From Paradesulfitobacterium ferrireducens (GTDB taxonomy: Bacteria; Bacillota; Desulfitobacteriia; Desulfitobacteriales; Desulfitobacteriaceae): DNA of 64,000 bases. Position numbers and translations under genes: made by a program. How positions within the stretch are numbered: the stretch's first letter is position 1; each line of letters opens with the position of its first letter. The DNA lies in assembly GCF_017310645.1 (NCBI RefSeq), contig NZ_JAFLRH010000018.1:1-64000 (forward strand), read 5' to 3'. Shown in pieces: positions 42,151 to 52,069 of the stretch. The notes below the pieces were generated by a model, which worked only from the letters and a program-made list of their open reading frames with translations, was not told the DNA's origin and did not search any database.

Positions 42151-42732
42151 TCACTTCCCTGAATAAAGCTTAATGTATCTGGCGTAACTTTTCAAGACCC
42201 GCCCAACATACTCGCGGGTTTCTTGAAAAGGGATATCTTCTTGACGGATATTTTTCGGATCAAGCAGTTTTTGTCCCAGCCATTCTTTGACATGCCCGCT
42301 GCCCCCGTTATAAGCAGCCAAAGCTAAAATCAGATCATTATTAAATTCTTTTTTCAAATTGGCTAAATACCAGGTACCATACTGAATATTTTTTTCCGGG
42401 AGCACAAGATCCTCATCTCTATAGTTTACATCTCCCATGCTTTCGGAAATCCAGCGGGCGGTGTTAGGCATCAGCTGCATTAAGCCCTTAGCTCCTTTAT
42501 GGGATTCGGATTTGGGCAGAAACTTGCTTTCTTCCCGAATTACTGCCGCCACCAGCAAGGGGTCAACTCCATACTGAGCAGAAAATTTTTCTACCGTAGC
42601 CCGGTATGGATAAGGATAAAATATTTTTTGAATCGTTTCAATCTGCCCTGTTCCCCATAGGAACAAAATAATGAGCATACTTAAAACGAATATTCTTTTG
42701 ATAGTCAGCAAGAAAATGCTTCTTCTTTTCAT
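42151..42732 (-). CDS. lytic transglycosylase (SLT domain)
   Basis: The 193-residue protein has an N-terminal membrane anchor (about residues 8-27, ILLFLWGTGQ-like) and a soluble-lytic-transglycosylase domain: YGVDPLLVAAVIREESKFLP with catalytic Glu, SHKGAKGLMQLMPNTARWIS and ALAAYNGGSGHVKEWL. Such enzymes cleave peptidoglycan between MurNAc and GlcNAc outside the membrane. The family is short and single-domain, like those next to coaE in many Clostridia. It is followed by the csoR gene. Confidence 0.92.
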   Translation of the reverse strand: MKRRSIFLLTIKRIFVLSMLIILFLWGTGQIETIQKIFYPYPYRATVEKFSAQYGVDPLLVAAVIREESKFLPKSESHKGAKGLMQLMPNTARWISESMGDVNYRDEDLVLPEKNIQYGTWYLANLKKEFNNDLILALAAYNGGSGHVKEWLGQKLLDPKNIRQEDIPFQETREYVGRVLKSYARYIKLYSGK

Positions 42733-42828
42733 TAAAACTCCTAATTATAACCTTATCTTTCGCACAAAATTCAGGATCTCTTGGCACCCATTTAAAGCTT
42801 GATATTTAAGCCGGCGCTAATACTTTAT

Positions 42829-43440
42829 TCACTTTTTTTGATTTAAGTCCTGCACTAATCGTTTCCATAATATTTTAAGCCGTTCTTCCGTTTCTTTCCA
42901 GGTTTTGGAGTTATCGATCACGGTTTCAGCCCTGGAGGCTTTGTCCTCTAACGGCATCTGGGCCTGAAGGCGGGCCAGGATTTCCTCCCGGCTGAGCTTG
43001 TCCCGCTGCAGAACACGCCCAATCTGGGTTTCAAGCGGAACCCACACGACCCAGACTTCATCCACGAACTTGTCCATCCCGGCCTCAAATAAAAGGGGAA
43101 CATCCCAGATACAAACCTTTTCCCCTTGGTTCTTTAGAACTATTCTCTCTCGCTCCATCTCAGCTAAAACTTGTGGATGCAAAATATTTTCGAGTCGCCT
43201 GCGCCGGATCTCATCATTAAATACAATTCTGCCAAGCGCCCTCCGGTCAACGGCCCCATCCGTGCCCAGAATATCTTGGCCGAATTCGCGGGCAAGCCGG
43301 GCAATGGTTTCACTATTACCCGCCAAGAGTTGATGCACAATTTTATCCGCATCCAGCACCGGAACTCCATGGGTTTGAAACCAACCGGCCACACTGGATT
43401 TCCCGCTGCCGATCCCTCCGGTAAGCCCTATGGTATGCAA
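42829..43440 (-). CDS. coaE: dephospho-CoA kinase
   Basis: CoaE phosphorylates the ribose of dephospho-CoA, the last step of CoA synthesis. The 203-residue protein begins TIGLTGGIGSGKSSVAGWF (P-loop), has DADKIVHQLLAGN and VWDVPLLFEAGMDKFVDEV and is of normal length. It lies between ytaF and the transglycosylase gene. coaD, the step before, is about 15 kb away in the same window. Confidence 0.95.
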   Translation of the reverse strand: MHTIGLTGGIGSGKSSVAGWFQTHGVPVLDADKIVHQLLAGNSETIARLAREFGQDILGTDGAVDRRALGRIVFNDEIRRRRLENILHPQVLAEMERERIVLKNQGEKVCIWDVPLLFEAGMDKFVDEVWVVWVPLETQIGRVLQRDKLSREEILARLQAQMPLEDKASRAETVIDNSKTWKETEERLKILWKRLVQDLNQKK

Positions 43441-43462
43441 ACAGTCACCCCCTGTTTATACG

Positions 43463-44110
43463 CTAAAAGATTTTCCCGATTCCTACTAAAATCAGAACAA
43501 TACCGGGTAACAGCTGGGCCTTGTTCATAAGAGCTTCCGGTACTTTGCCGGCTAGCTGCTGCCCCAACTTTAGCATCCCCATTTGTGTAAAAGCCACGAT
43601 TACAATAAGAGATATCGTCATCCCGGCCAGAGCTGCTCCAATCCCGGAAGCAAAGGCATCTACCGCCAAAGCGGTACCGAGAAGAAAGCTTTCGCGGAGG
43701 CTGATCCCGCCCGAGCGGTCCATATCGGCTAAGTCCGGGGAGCGCATCACCTGAATGATTAGCCCTAAGAACTCCAGCTGAAACAAAGGTTCCGGGTCCG
43801 AATCCTCATAGACTGGTGCTATGGCCGGTACGGTCACTGGTTCTCGACGGTCCTGGCGCAGCGCTTTAACCAACTGAAAGCTGCCTAAACCTAAAAGGAT
43901 ACCTGCCCCAAGATAGTGGGCCGGAAATAACTCGAGCCATAGTACCATCCAATTTCCAAATAACATCGATATTCCCATTGCCGCGACCGTGCATAAGGCA
44001 ATTACCCCCATAGAGGTGATAGGAATTCTGATCCGGCGCAGGCCATACGCTAAACCTACCCCAAAACCATCCAAGCTCAAAGCAATTGCCATCAGGATCG
44101 CTGTCCCCAT
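43463..44110 (-). CDS. ytaF: sporulation membrane protein YtaF
   Basis: The 215-residue protein (ATG 44110) has six membrane helices in two repeats related to the MntP/LysE superfamily: AILMAIALSLDGFGVGLAYG in the first half and LLGTALAVDAFASGIGAALA in the second. A hydrophilic loop of about 45 residues separates them. YtaF is typical of endospore formers, where its exact role is unclear; a manganese-export function is possible by relation to MntP. It follows an ABC-F gene and precedes coaE. Confidence 0.88.
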   Translation of the reverse strand: MGTAILMAIALSLDGFGVGLAYGLRRIRIPITSMGVIALCTVAAMGISMLFGNWMVLWLELFPAHYLGAGILLGLGSFQLVKALRQDRREPVTVPAIAPVYEDSDPEPLFQLEFLGLIIQVMRSPDLADMDRSGGISLRESFLLGTALAVDAFASGIGAALAGMTISLIVIVAFTQMGMLKLGQQLAGKVPEALMNKAQLLPGIVLILVGIGKIF

Positions 44111-44172
44111 TATGTATCCCTCCACCCTGTAACTTCAGGATAATATATGGGTGGAAGGCTGAAATGGTGAAA

Positions 44173-46032
44173 TCAGTTACACGCTTCAAGCCAGGCAGTC
44201 ATGGTCTGATCGAGGCGGTCTTTGGTTTCTTCATATTCCTGATGAAGGGTTAGAGCTTGCTCATAATCCGAGGCTGTTTGCTCCATAGCCAGCTCAAGTT
44301 CACTGAGACGAGTTTCGAGGGCTTGAATTTCCTCTTCCAGCTGTTGGATAGATTTTTGCCTGCGTTTCGCCGCTTTCTGCTCCAGACGGGCTTGTTTTTG
44401 ATCACCGTCACTTTTCTCTTGAACCTGGCTACTCTCAAGCTGAGCTTGAAATTCTTCCCGAAAACCGGTGTAATCTCCCTCATACAGACTCAATCCATCC
44501 GTTTCGAGATAGGCAATCTTATGAGCGAGTTTATTCAAAAAGTAGCGGTCATGGGAAACCATTAATACCGTCCCGTTATATTCCTGCAAAGTTTCTTCCA
44601 AGACCTCCCGGACACGGGCATCCAGATGGTTGGTCGGCTCGTCGAGCAAAAGGAAATTCCCCTGGGTGAGAAAAAGCTTGCACAACGCCAGGCGGCTTTT
44701 TTCCCCGCCGCTTAAGTACCCGACTTGTTTGTACACATCGTCCCCGCGAAAACCATAACGGGCCAGAAGTGACCGGATCTCCGGGTCTTTAAGGGAAGAT
44801 GCAGTCCGAAGCTCATCCATGATGGTTAGGGCGGGATTTAAGCTTTCATGCTCCTGGGCATAGTAACTGACTTTTACGTTTGCACCCAGACGCACGTTTC
44901 CTTCCTGGACGGCGTATTCCTGGGCAATCACTTTAAGCAAGGTGGACTTGCCAACCCCGTTTTTTCCGAGCAGGGCCACCCGCTCTCCCCGCCGCAGGTG
45001 AAGGTTAACGTCATGGAAAATCCTGCGCCCGTCGAAGCTGACGCCGATTCCTTCGGCATCAAGCACCCGGTCCCCGCTGCGGTCAATGACTGTAGGCGCA
45101 AGCTTGACCTCGTTCGCACGGTTGGTGAAGGAACTGCTATATTCCGCTCCGGCTTTCAGTCTTTGGAGCATAATTTCCCGGCCGCGGGCCTGGCGGGCAT
45201 TGACCCCCGCTTTGTTTCTCCGGATATATTCCTCGAGCCGGGCAATCTTTTTCCCAAGGCGCTCAGCCTCTTTGGCCTGAGTCTTCTCGGCCAAAGCCCG
45301 CTGCAGCTCATAATCGGAAAAATTCCCGCTATAGGTCTGCAGGCTGCCGTGTTCCAGGTACAAGATCTTGGAAACCAGGCGGTCAAGAAAGTAGCGGTCA
45401 TGGGAGACCACCAAGACCGCACCGGTGTAATTCCTGAGGAAATTCTCCAGCCATTCCAGGGCCTCCAGATCCAAATGGTTAGTCGGTTCATCCAGAATTA
45501 GCAGAGAGGGCGCGCGCAGCAAAAGCTTGGCCAAGGCTAAACGGGTCTTTTGTCCCCCGCTCAAGTGCTCTACCGGTGTTTCGGTTTCCCGGTCAAGAGC
45601 AAGCCCGGCCAGAATCCTGCGCACCTGAGCTTCCAGAGCATACCCGCCCTCTTGTTCATACTTTTCGGTGAGCAAGGCGTACTGTTTTAATAGCCTTTCC
45701 TGCGGAAGAGCCGTGATTCTTTGTTCAAGCTCGTGAAGCTCGGCCCGCATCTGAAGCAGGTCCGAGCGCACATTGAGCATGTTCTCAAACACCTTACCCC
45801 CGCCCGCCAGCTCGGGAGCCTGGGCTAAATACCCCACTTCTCCGGATAGGATGATTTGACCGGCTTCCAAAGGGTATTCACCGAGGCAAGCTTTTAGCAA
45901 AGTGGTTTTTCCGGCTCCGTTGGGACCGATCAAACCAACTTTCTCATCTTTCTCAATGGCAAAGGTAAGATTTTGAAACAGGGGTTCCCCTGCAATATCG
46001 ACACTGCAATTATGACATGATAGTATGCTCAT
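44173..46032 (-). CDS. ABC-F family ATPase
   Basis: The 619-residue protein has two ABC domains without membrane segments: GLIGPNGAGKTTLLKACLG, LSGGQKTRLALAKLLLRAPS and LLILDEPTNHLD; then LLGKNGVGKSTLLKVIAQEY, LSGGEKSRLALCKLFLTQ and a second DEPTNHLD. The basic linker (ARLEEYIRRNKAGVNARQAR) and the C-terminal coiled coil (about 545-615) place it among YdiF/Uup-type ABC-F proteins, which act on ribosomes. It could also give antibiotic protection, but that cannot be decided here. A short piece of the dispersed repeat follows upstream. Confidence 0.92.
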   Translation of the reverse strand: MSILSCHNCSVDIAGEPLFQNLTFAIEKDEKVGLIGPNGAGKTTLLKACLGEYPLEAGQIILSGEVGYLAQAPELAGGGKVFENMLNVRSDLLQMRAELHELEQRITALPQERLLKQYALLTEKYEQEGGYALEAQVRRILAGLALDRETETPVEHLSGGQKTRLALAKLLLRAPSLLILDEPTNHLDLEALEWLENFLRNYTGAVLVVSHDRYFLDRLVSKILYLEHGSLQTYSGNFSDYELQRALAEKTQAKEAERLGKKIARLEEYIRRNKAGVNARQARGREIMLQRLKAGAEYSSSFTNRANEVKLAPTVIDRSGDRVLDAEGIGVSFDGRRIFHDVNLHLRRGERVALLGKNGVGKSTLLKVIAQEYAVQEGNVRLGANVKVSYYAQEHESLNPALTIMDELRTASSLKDPEIRSLLARYGFRGDDVYKQVGYLSGGEKSRLALCKLFLTQGNFLLLDEPTNHLDARVREVLEETLQEYNGTVLMVSHDRYFLNKLAHKIAYLETDGLSLYEGDYTGFREEFQAQLESSQVQEKSDGDQKQARLEQKAAKRRQKSIQQLEEEIQALETRLSELELAMEQTASDYEQALTLHQEYEETKDRLDQTMTAWLEACN

Positions 46033-46058
46033 GACTCATCCTCTTGGATTAGTAGAAT

Positions 46059-46084
46059 GCATAGCCCGCTCACCACGCGCCAGA
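46059..46084. repeat. fragment of the dispersed repeat core
   Basis: TAGCCCGCTCACCACGCGCC and the following AGAGCT match the core of copy B (62270-62295), in the same orientation. Only about 26 bases remain, between the ABC-F gene and mutM. Confidence 0.7.
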
Positions 46085-46097
46085 GCTACTCAATATT

Positions 46098-46919
46098 TTA
46101 GTGTTGGCAATGTTCGCAGAAGACGGTGGTGCGGCCGGCGACTTTTTTTCTGATCAGGGGCTGGCCGCAGTGAACGCAAGGTTTCCCGCCGCGGCCATAG
46201 GCTTTAAGCATTTTCTGAAATAAGCCGAGTTCACCGTTGGCATCCCGATAGTCGCGAAAAGAGGTGCCATTGGCTTGAATCCCCGCCTCTAACACGTCTC
46301 TTATGGCTTGACGGAGTGCTTTTAATTCGGCTGCGGTGAGGGAAGAAGCGGGGCGTTCCGGGTGTAAGCCGGCGCGAAACAAGGCTTCATCCACATAGAT
46401 ATTCCCTAAGCCTGCGACCACGGTCTGATCGAGGAGGGCGGCCTTGAGATTCTTCTTTTTGCGGGCCAGACCATCTCCTAAGCGCGCGGGTGACACTTCT
46501 TCACTCAGCGGTTCCGGACCTAGGATGCTTAAAGAAGATATATTTAAGCACTCTGCACTCGGGACAGCCTGAATCCGGCCGAATTTGCGGGTATCGTTAA
46601 AATGGAGTTCCCCCTGAGTAAGCTTAAAAACCACATGGGTGTGGCGCGCCGGTGCCAGTCCCTCCGGGTAATAGAGCAAGCGGCCGGTCATGCGCATATG
46701 GGCAACTAAAGTATAGCCGTTGTCTAGGTGAATGAGCAAATATTTCCCGCGCCGGTCTAAACTTTGAATCCGGCTTTCTTTCACGATCTCGGGAAAGGGA
46801 AGGCTTTCCCAGCTGCGTACAGCCCCAGGCCAGTACAGGGTTACCCCGGTGATTTCCAATCCGGTAATATGACCTGCCAAAGTACGGCGAATTGTCTCAA
46901 CTTCCGGCAGTTCCGGCAT
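46098..46919 (-). CDS. mutM: formamidopyrimidine-DNA glycosylase
   Basis: MutM removes 8-oxoguanine and nicks the site. The 273-residue protein has the mature N-terminus PELPEVETIRRTLAGHI (catalytic Pro1, Glu2), LHFNDTRKFGRIQ, GLGNIYVDEALFRAGLHP with the family's DNA-contact residues, and a C-terminal zinc finger CVHCGQPLIRKK...CEHCQH. Its start overlaps the end of polA by 23 nt, a common pairing of repair functions in Firmicutes. Confidence 0.96.
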   Translation of the reverse strand: MPELPEVETIRRTLAGHITGLEITGVTLYWPGAVRSWESLPFPEIVKESRIQSLDRRGKYLLIHLDNGYTLVAHMRMTGRLLYYPEGLAPARHTHVVFKLTQGELHFNDTRKFGRIQAVPSAECLNISSLSILGPEPLSEEVSPARLGDGLARKKKNLKAALLDQTVVAGLGNIYVDEALFRAGLHPERPASSLTAAELKALRQAIRDVLEAGIQANGTSFRDYRDANGELGLFQKMLKAYGRGGKPCVHCGQPLIRKKVAGRTTVFCEHCQH

Positions 46920-49701
46920 CGTTTATTACTCCGTTTCTTCTAAAAATATACGGTTTCATTTCATACCAGTTGGGGCCGACCTTGCATTCTACAATCAGCG
47001 GAACAGCCAATGGATAGGCTTGCTCCATTTTTTCTTTCACCATGGCTGCGACTTGCTCCAGCTCCTCCGGGGCAACCTGGAGCAATAGCTCGTCATGCAC
47101 CTGGAGCAGCATTTTGGAGCGCAGGCCTTTGAGCCCTGTGTCTACTCCCAGCATAGCCAGTTTCATGATGTCGGCAGCGGTGCCCTGGACCGGGCTGTTC
47201 ATGGCAATCCGCTCTCCGAACTGGCGCTGAACCCGGTTCGGATGGTGAATTTCCGGGATTAAACGCAGCCGGTTGAGCAAAGTGCGCACTTGCCCCTCTG
47301 CTTTAGCCCGCTTGACCACGTCTTCCAAATATTGTTTGACTCCGTGGTAGCGGGTAAAATACTGGTCAATATAAGATTTAGCTTCTTTGCGAGGAATCCC
47401 TAAATCACGCGCCAGGCCAAAATCCGTAAGGCCATAGACTAAACCGAAGTTGACCGCTTTGGCTTTACGCCTTAAGTCCGGAGTGACCTCCGTCAGCGGA
47501 ACCCCGAAAACTTCAGCCGCTGTCCGGGTGTGCACATCCTGCCCCAGGTCGAAAGACTCGCACAATAAGGGGTCTTCGGAGTAGTGGGCCAAAATGCGCA
47601 GCTCGATCTGGGAGTAATCGGCCGAAAGCATGAGCCAATTATCCTCTGTCGGCTTAAACACCTTGCGCAATTGGCGCCCGTATTCCAGCCTCATGGGAAT
47701 GTTTTGGAGATTGGGCTCGGTGCTTGAGAGGCGGCCGGTCGCAGTCACGGTCTGCTGGAACGTGGTATGAATCCTGCCCTCATGCACCTGGGCAAGCAAG
47801 CCATTGACATAGGTAGACATGAGCTTGCTGAGCTGGCGGTAATCAAGGATTTTTTCAATAATCGGATGGGCCGGGCGCAGTTCTTCCAAAGTTTCGGCAT
47901 CGGTGGAAAATCCTGTTTTCGTTTTTTTCACGGGCGGAAGCCCCAGTTTCTCAAAGAGAATATGCCCAAGCTGCTGGGTCGAGTTAATATTAAACTGCCC
48001 GGCTGCAAGTTCGTAAATCTCCTGTTCAAGCAAGGAAAGCGCCCCTTGAACTTTCTCCCCGAAGTCGCGCAGGCTTTGGCTGTCTACCGCAATCCCATGC
48101 CTTTCCATTCTGACTAAGACTGCGCTTAAAGGCTGCTCCATCGTGTGCAAAAGGGAAGTTAAACCGAGCCTTTCCAGTTCAAGGGTATACTTTGGCCCAA
48201 TCCCGGCCAGGGCCTGGGCTTCTTCATATAGATCCGGGAAAGGCTCTTGGCCCGGAAAATAGGACCGGACCAATTCTACGGGCTCAAATTTGTTGCGCGC
48301 CGGGTTAATGAGATATGCCGCTAAACTCAGATCAAGCTTTAATCCGACAAGCTCTGCTCCTTCGGCCCGGTCAGGATTATCAGCAAGCAAAGCAGCCCTC
48401 AGGGATTTACCGTCTGCTACCGTCTTCGGCACTTGAGAATTGGCAAGAAGCTGAAACCACGCGTTGACTAGTTCCGAGGAAGCATCCTGACGGGTGAAAG
48501 CGAAAACTTCTTCCTCACCGTCCCCTGTTACTGCCCATTCCTGCCAGCGATAAGTGAGCGTACTCCCTCCCTCCAGGCGCACAGCAATAGTTACCGGCTT
48601 TGCTTCCAGCTGCCAGCGTTCCAACACACTGCGCCAGTCTTGCTCGCTTAGTTTCTTTTTTTGCCAGGGAGTAACTACAGCCTTATCCTCGATCGGTGCG
48701 GCAGACTCAGTCCCTGCTTGAGCCTCTGCTAGGCTCTCTGCTTGAACCTCTGCGAAATCAAAAAGGCTCCCTGTCTCGTTCTCTTGAAGTTGAGCTGTTT
48801 GTTTAACAGATTGACTGGCGGGAACAACGGGGCGGGCATGTTTTTCGTGCCAGAGGCGGGCAATATTACGCAAACTGTATTTATTAAGGATTTCCGCAAC
48901 CGCCTCTTCGTTCGGACGCCGGCGAACGAAATCCTCCAGGGCAAATTCGATGGGCACCTCCGTCAGCATTGTGGCCAGGCGTTTGCTTAAAAGGGCCTGC
49001 TCCTCATATTGTTCCAAGGCATTCTTGATCTTCTTGCCGGATACGTTTTCTTTCTGAGCCAAGACTTCTTCTACCGTTCCGAATTCCCACAGAAGCTTAA
49101 GGGCAATCTTTTCCCCGATTCCCGGAACACCCGGGATGTTGTCGGAGCTGTCTCCCATCAAGCCCTTAAGATCAATAATCTGAGCAGGGCGAAGCTGGTA
49201 GCGTTCCCAGAGATGGTGCTCATCATAACACTCGACTTCGCTGATCCCCTTCTTCGTGAGGAAAACGTTAATCTTAGGAGAAACGAGCTGCAAGGCATCG
49301 CGGTCTCCGGTATAAATTTGTACTTCCCAACCCCTGCTCTCCGCCTTGCGGGCGACAGAGGCAATTAAGTCATCCGCTTCATACCCTTCCAATTCCAACA
49401 TCGGCACTTCAAAAGCGGACAGCACATCTTTCAAGTAATCGAACTGCGGGCGCAAGCCTTCCGGAGTTTCTTTGCGCTGGGCTTTGTATTCCGCATACTG
49501 TTCAATCCTAACCGTTGCTTTGCTTTTATCAAAGGTTACGAGCCAATAATCCGGATTTTGCTCACTTAATAGCCTCAGAAGCATGGTCATAAAGCCGTGC
49601 AAAACATTTGTCGGCCTGCCGTCAGAAGTAGTCAGCATCGGCAGGGCATAAAAGGCGCGGTTGGCGAGGCTGTTTCCGTCTAAAATGATAATCCGCGGCA
49701 C
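46897..49701 (-). CDS. polA: DNA polymerase I
   Basis: The 934-residue protein has a 5'-3' exonuclease domain (1-290; IILDGNSLANRAFYALPMLT, EADDLIASVA, GVPGIGEKIALKLLWEFGT), a middle region (about 350-530) and the polymerase domain with motif A SADYSQIELRILAHYS, motif B RRKAKAVNFGLVYGL and motif C QVHDELLLQV. The middle region lacks the DxE and other carboxylates of a proofreading exonuclease, as in Bacillus polA, so proofreading is probably absent. It precedes mutM. Confidence 0.96.
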   Translation of the reverse strand: MPRIIILDGNSLANRAFYALPMLTTSDGRPTNVLHGFMTMLLRLLSEQNPDYWLVTFDKSKATVRIEQYAEYKAQRKETPEGLRPQFDYLKDVLSAFEVPMLELEGYEADDLIASVARKAESRGWEVQIYTGDRDALQLVSPKINVFLTKKGISEVECYDEHHLWERYQLRPAQIIDLKGLMGDSSDNIPGVPGIGEKIALKLLWEFGTVEEVLAQKENVSGKKIKNALEQYEEQALLSKRLATMLTEVPIEFALEDFVRRRPNEEAVAEILNKYSLRNIARLWHEKHARPVVPASQSVKQTAQLQENETGSLFDFAEVQAESLAEAQAGTESAAPIEDKAVVTPWQKKKLSEQDWRSVLERWQLEAKPVTIAVRLEGGSTLTYRWQEWAVTGDGEEEVFAFTRQDASSELVNAWFQLLANSQVPKTVADGKSLRAALLADNPDRAEGAELVGLKLDLSLAAYLINPARNKFEPVELVRSYFPGQEPFPDLYEEAQALAGIGPKYTLELERLGLTSLLHTMEQPLSAVLVRMERHGIAVDSQSLRDFGEKVQGALSLLEQEIYELAAGQFNINSTQQLGHILFEKLGLPPVKKTKTGFSTDAETLEELRPAHPIIEKILDYRQLSKLMSTYVNGLLAQVHEGRIHTTFQQTVTATGRLSSTEPNLQNIPMRLEYGRQLRKVFKPTEDNWLMLSADYSQIELRILAHYSEDPLLCESFDLGQDVHTRTAAEVFGVPLTEVTPDLRRKAKAVNFGLVYGLTDFGLARDLGIPRKEAKSYIDQYFTRYHGVKQYLEDVVKRAKAEGQVRTLLNRLRLIPEIHHPNRVQRQFGERIAMNSPVQGTAADIMKLAMLGVDTGLKGLRSKMLLQVHDELLLQVAPEELEQVAAMVKEKMEQAYPLAVPLIVECKVGPNWYEMKPYIFRRNGVINDAGTAGS

Positions 49702-49848
49702 AGGAGGATGCTCCTTTCCCTTAACGGAGAATTAATTTACTTAGATTAAAATGGTGTACATGGCTTATTTATTTACTATATCATAGACAAGGCCTAATAC
49801 AAAGAATGCTCTTCAAGAACCTGTCTTAATTCTTGGGACACAGTTTAA

Positions 49849-49872
49849 GGGCTGTCTCACATGAGACAGCCC
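49849..49872. terminator. hairpin between the BMP gene and polA
   Basis: GGGCTGTCTC, loop ACAT, GAGACAGCCC is a perfect 10-bp stem, 50 nt past the BMP stop codon. There is no clear T-run on the minus strand. The remaining gap 49702-49848 shows no gene. Confidence 0.6.
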
Positions 49873-49920
49873 TCTTGAATGAACTCATATCCACCGTATG
49901 CCACGCAACCTTAATAAATG

Positions 49921-51027
49921 CTATTTAATCAGGTCTCCCCGTTCACCGGAAACTTTAATCTCACCCGCTTGGATTTTCTTGAGCACCTCAGCAACTTTCG
50001 TAGTGACATCGCTGCTTAAATTCGGGTTCTTGTCCGGAATCCCGATGCCGTTGTTCTTGGAATCAAAGGTGATCGCTTTCCCGCCTTCGAACTTCCCGTC
50101 TTTTTCAGCTTTCACCATGTCATAAGCAGCGGTATCAATCTTCTTCATCGCGGAAGTCAAAATGATCGATTTTGTTCCGTCATAAATACCTTCGTTATAC
50201 TGATCAACATCCACTCCGATAACCCAGGCTTCTTTGCCCGCTTTGGCCCGGGCTTTCGCCTCATTGATGGTTCCCAGGCCGACGCTGCCAGCGGCGGCGA
50301 AGATTGCTTTAACCCCGCTGTCATACATGTGGGCCGCCAGTTGTTGTCCGGCCGCGATTTCCGTAAATGTACCCTGGTAGACAACATTTTCGGGTTTTAT
50401 GGTAATTTTCGTGCCGAAATTTGCATTGGCATATTTTATCCCTTGTTGGAAGCCCCAGTTGTAGCGTTGTACCGGAGGAATTTCCATACCGCCGATAAAT
50501 CCGACATCCCCTTCTTTCAGTTGAAGGGCGGTTGCGACCCCGGCCAAGAAGCCCGATTCATGTTCGGCAAAGAAAATCGCAACGGTGTTCGGTTTGATGC
50601 TTTCCTTCCCGTTTTTGTCAGCGGGGCTTGCGTCAATGATGACAAATTTGCTGTCCTGATATTTGTCTTGGGCCTGATAGATAGCGGTTGAAAACTTGAA
50701 CCCAGGCGTCACGATGAACTTATATCCCGCATCATGCAGGTTTCCAATTTCTTTTAAGTAATCTGCTTCCGTCGTTCCGGTCGGCTTTAAGTATTTCGTC
50801 TCGAGGCCCAGATCTTTGCCGGCCTTCTGAACCCCTTCCCAGGTTCCCTGATTAAAGGACTTATCGTCAATTGATCCGGAGTCCGTAACCATTCCGACCT
50901 TGAATGCCGTTGCAGCCGAAGCTCCTCCGCTGCCGGAGCTTCCTGGGTTGGGCGTGCTGCCGCAGCCTGCCAGCAAGGTTGCCGTCAGCACCGTTGACAT
51001 GAAAATAGCCGTAAGTTTCTTGAACAT
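49921..51027 (-). CDS. BMP-family substrate-binding lipoprotein (nucleoside transport)
   Basis: From ATG 51027 (AGGGAGG upstream) the 368-residue protein has a signal peptide with lipobox LLAGCG (Cys near residue 23) and a BMP/PnrA-like fold: FKVGMVTDSGSIDDKSFNQG, LGLETKYLKPTG, FIGGMEIPPVQRYNWGFQQG, AGSVGLGTINEAK and VIGVDVDQYNEGIYDG. Members bind purine nucleosides. It is the last gene of an ATPase-permease-permease-binding protein operon, like B. subtilis NupNOPQ but in another order. Confidence 0.9.
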   Translation of the reverse strand: MFKKLTAIFMSTVLTATLLAGCGSTPNPGSSGSGGASAATAFKVGMVTDSGSIDDKSFNQGTWEGVQKAGKDLGLETKYLKPTGTTEADYLKEIGNLHDAGYKFIVTPGFKFSTAIYQAQDKYQDSKFVIIDASPADKNGKESIKPNTVAIFFAEHESGFLAGVATALQLKEGDVGFIGGMEIPPVQRYNWGFQQGIKYANANFGTKITIKPENVVYQGTFTEIAAGQQLAAHMYDSGVKAIFAAAGSVGLGTINEAKARAKAGKEAWVIGVDVDQYNEGIYDGTKSIILTSAMKKIDTAAYDMVKAEKDGKFEGGKAITFDSKNNGIGIPDKNPNLSSDVTTKVAEVLKKIQAGEIKVSGERGDLIK

Positions 51028-51119
51028 CCACAAGCCTCCCTTTTAATTTGTTTTCTAAACTTTACCAATGTACCCATCGTATCACTCAAATTCTTCGAAG
51101 TCAATTGCGTAAGACTGTC

Positions 51120-52067
51120 TTACCGTTTGCCATGCTCGAAGGGTTCACCGGCAGCTCTCGGTGCCTGGGTCGTTTTCGAGAATATGATTAAGGCAATCAG
51201 GGTTAAAACATAAGGAAAGACCTTCAATAAGACGCCCGGTATGGATGCAAGGGCGGGCATCACCTGGGACACATTGGCTATGGTACTGGCAAAGCCGAAG
51301 AAAAAAGTCGCTCCCAGTATCCCCAAGGGCTTCCATTGTCCGAAAATCAAGGATGCCAAGGCAAGAAACCCTAGTCCGGATACACTTCCGGTAAACTCCC
51401 CGGAATAGGTTATCAGAATAATCACCCCTCCTAATCCGGCGAAAGCCCCCGATAAGATCACGGCCAGATAGCGCACGCGGAAGACATTCACTCCCGCCGA
51501 ATCCGCGGCGTGCGGATGTTCCCCGCAGGCCCGCAGTCTCAGTCCAAAAGCGGTTTGATAAAGGACATACCAGCTAAGGCCTAAGATAGCGAGCACGAGC
51601 CAGGTCGAGGGATATGTCTGGGTAAAGAAGAGCTTGCCCACCACCGGCAGCGAGGACAGAACAGGGATGTCCATACGGGTCAGGCCGCTGGCAATGCGGA
51701 TATTGCCGCTTCCCGTGATATTCCTGGCCAAAAATACTGTCAGGGCACCGGCCAGCATATTGATGGCCGTTCCGCTAATCACCTGGTTGGCACTCAGGTT
51801 AATACTGGCAAAGGCGTGCAAGAGAGCAAAGACAGCTCCCGAGAGCATGGCGACCATGATCCCGATCCAGACCGCTCCGTTCGGAAACGCGGGTTGCAGC
51901 TTGAATATGGCCAGAGCCCCGCCGAAAGAGCCGACAACCATCAGCCCTTCCAGTCCGATGTTTACCACCCCGCTGCGTTCTGAAAAAAGCCCTCCCAGCG
52001 CTGTAATCAGCAACGGAATCGTAAAGGCAACGGCATATGGAAAGATTTGCGTTAAGACCGTCCACAT
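51120..52067 (-). CDS. ABC transporter permease, nucleoside type (second)
   Basis: The 315-residue protein has eight or more helices of the BPD_transp_2 type: IPLLITALGGLFSERSGVVN with GLEGLMVVGSFGG at the start, then LRACGEHPHAADSAGVNVFR, the cytoplasmic loop that contacts the ATPase. It pairs with the preceding permease; two bases separate the genes. The basic C-terminus (RAAGEPFEHGKR) is cytoplasmic. NupQ-like. Confidence 0.88.
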   Translation of the reverse strand: MWTVLTQIFPYAVAFTIPLLITALGGLFSERSGVVNIGLEGLMVVGSFGGALAIFKLQPAFPNGAVWIGIMVAMLSGAVFALLHAFASINLSANQVISGTAINMLAGALTVFLARNITGSGNIRIASGLTRMDIPVLSSLPVVGKLFFTQTYPSTWLVLAILGLSWYVLYQTAFGLRLRACGEHPHAADSAGVNVFRVRYLAVILSGAFAGLGGVIILITYSGEFTGSVSGLGFLALASLIFGQWKPLGILGATFFFGFASTIANVSQVMPALASIPGVLLKVFPYVLTLIALIIFSKTTQAPRAAGEPFEHGKR

Positions 52068-52069
52068 CG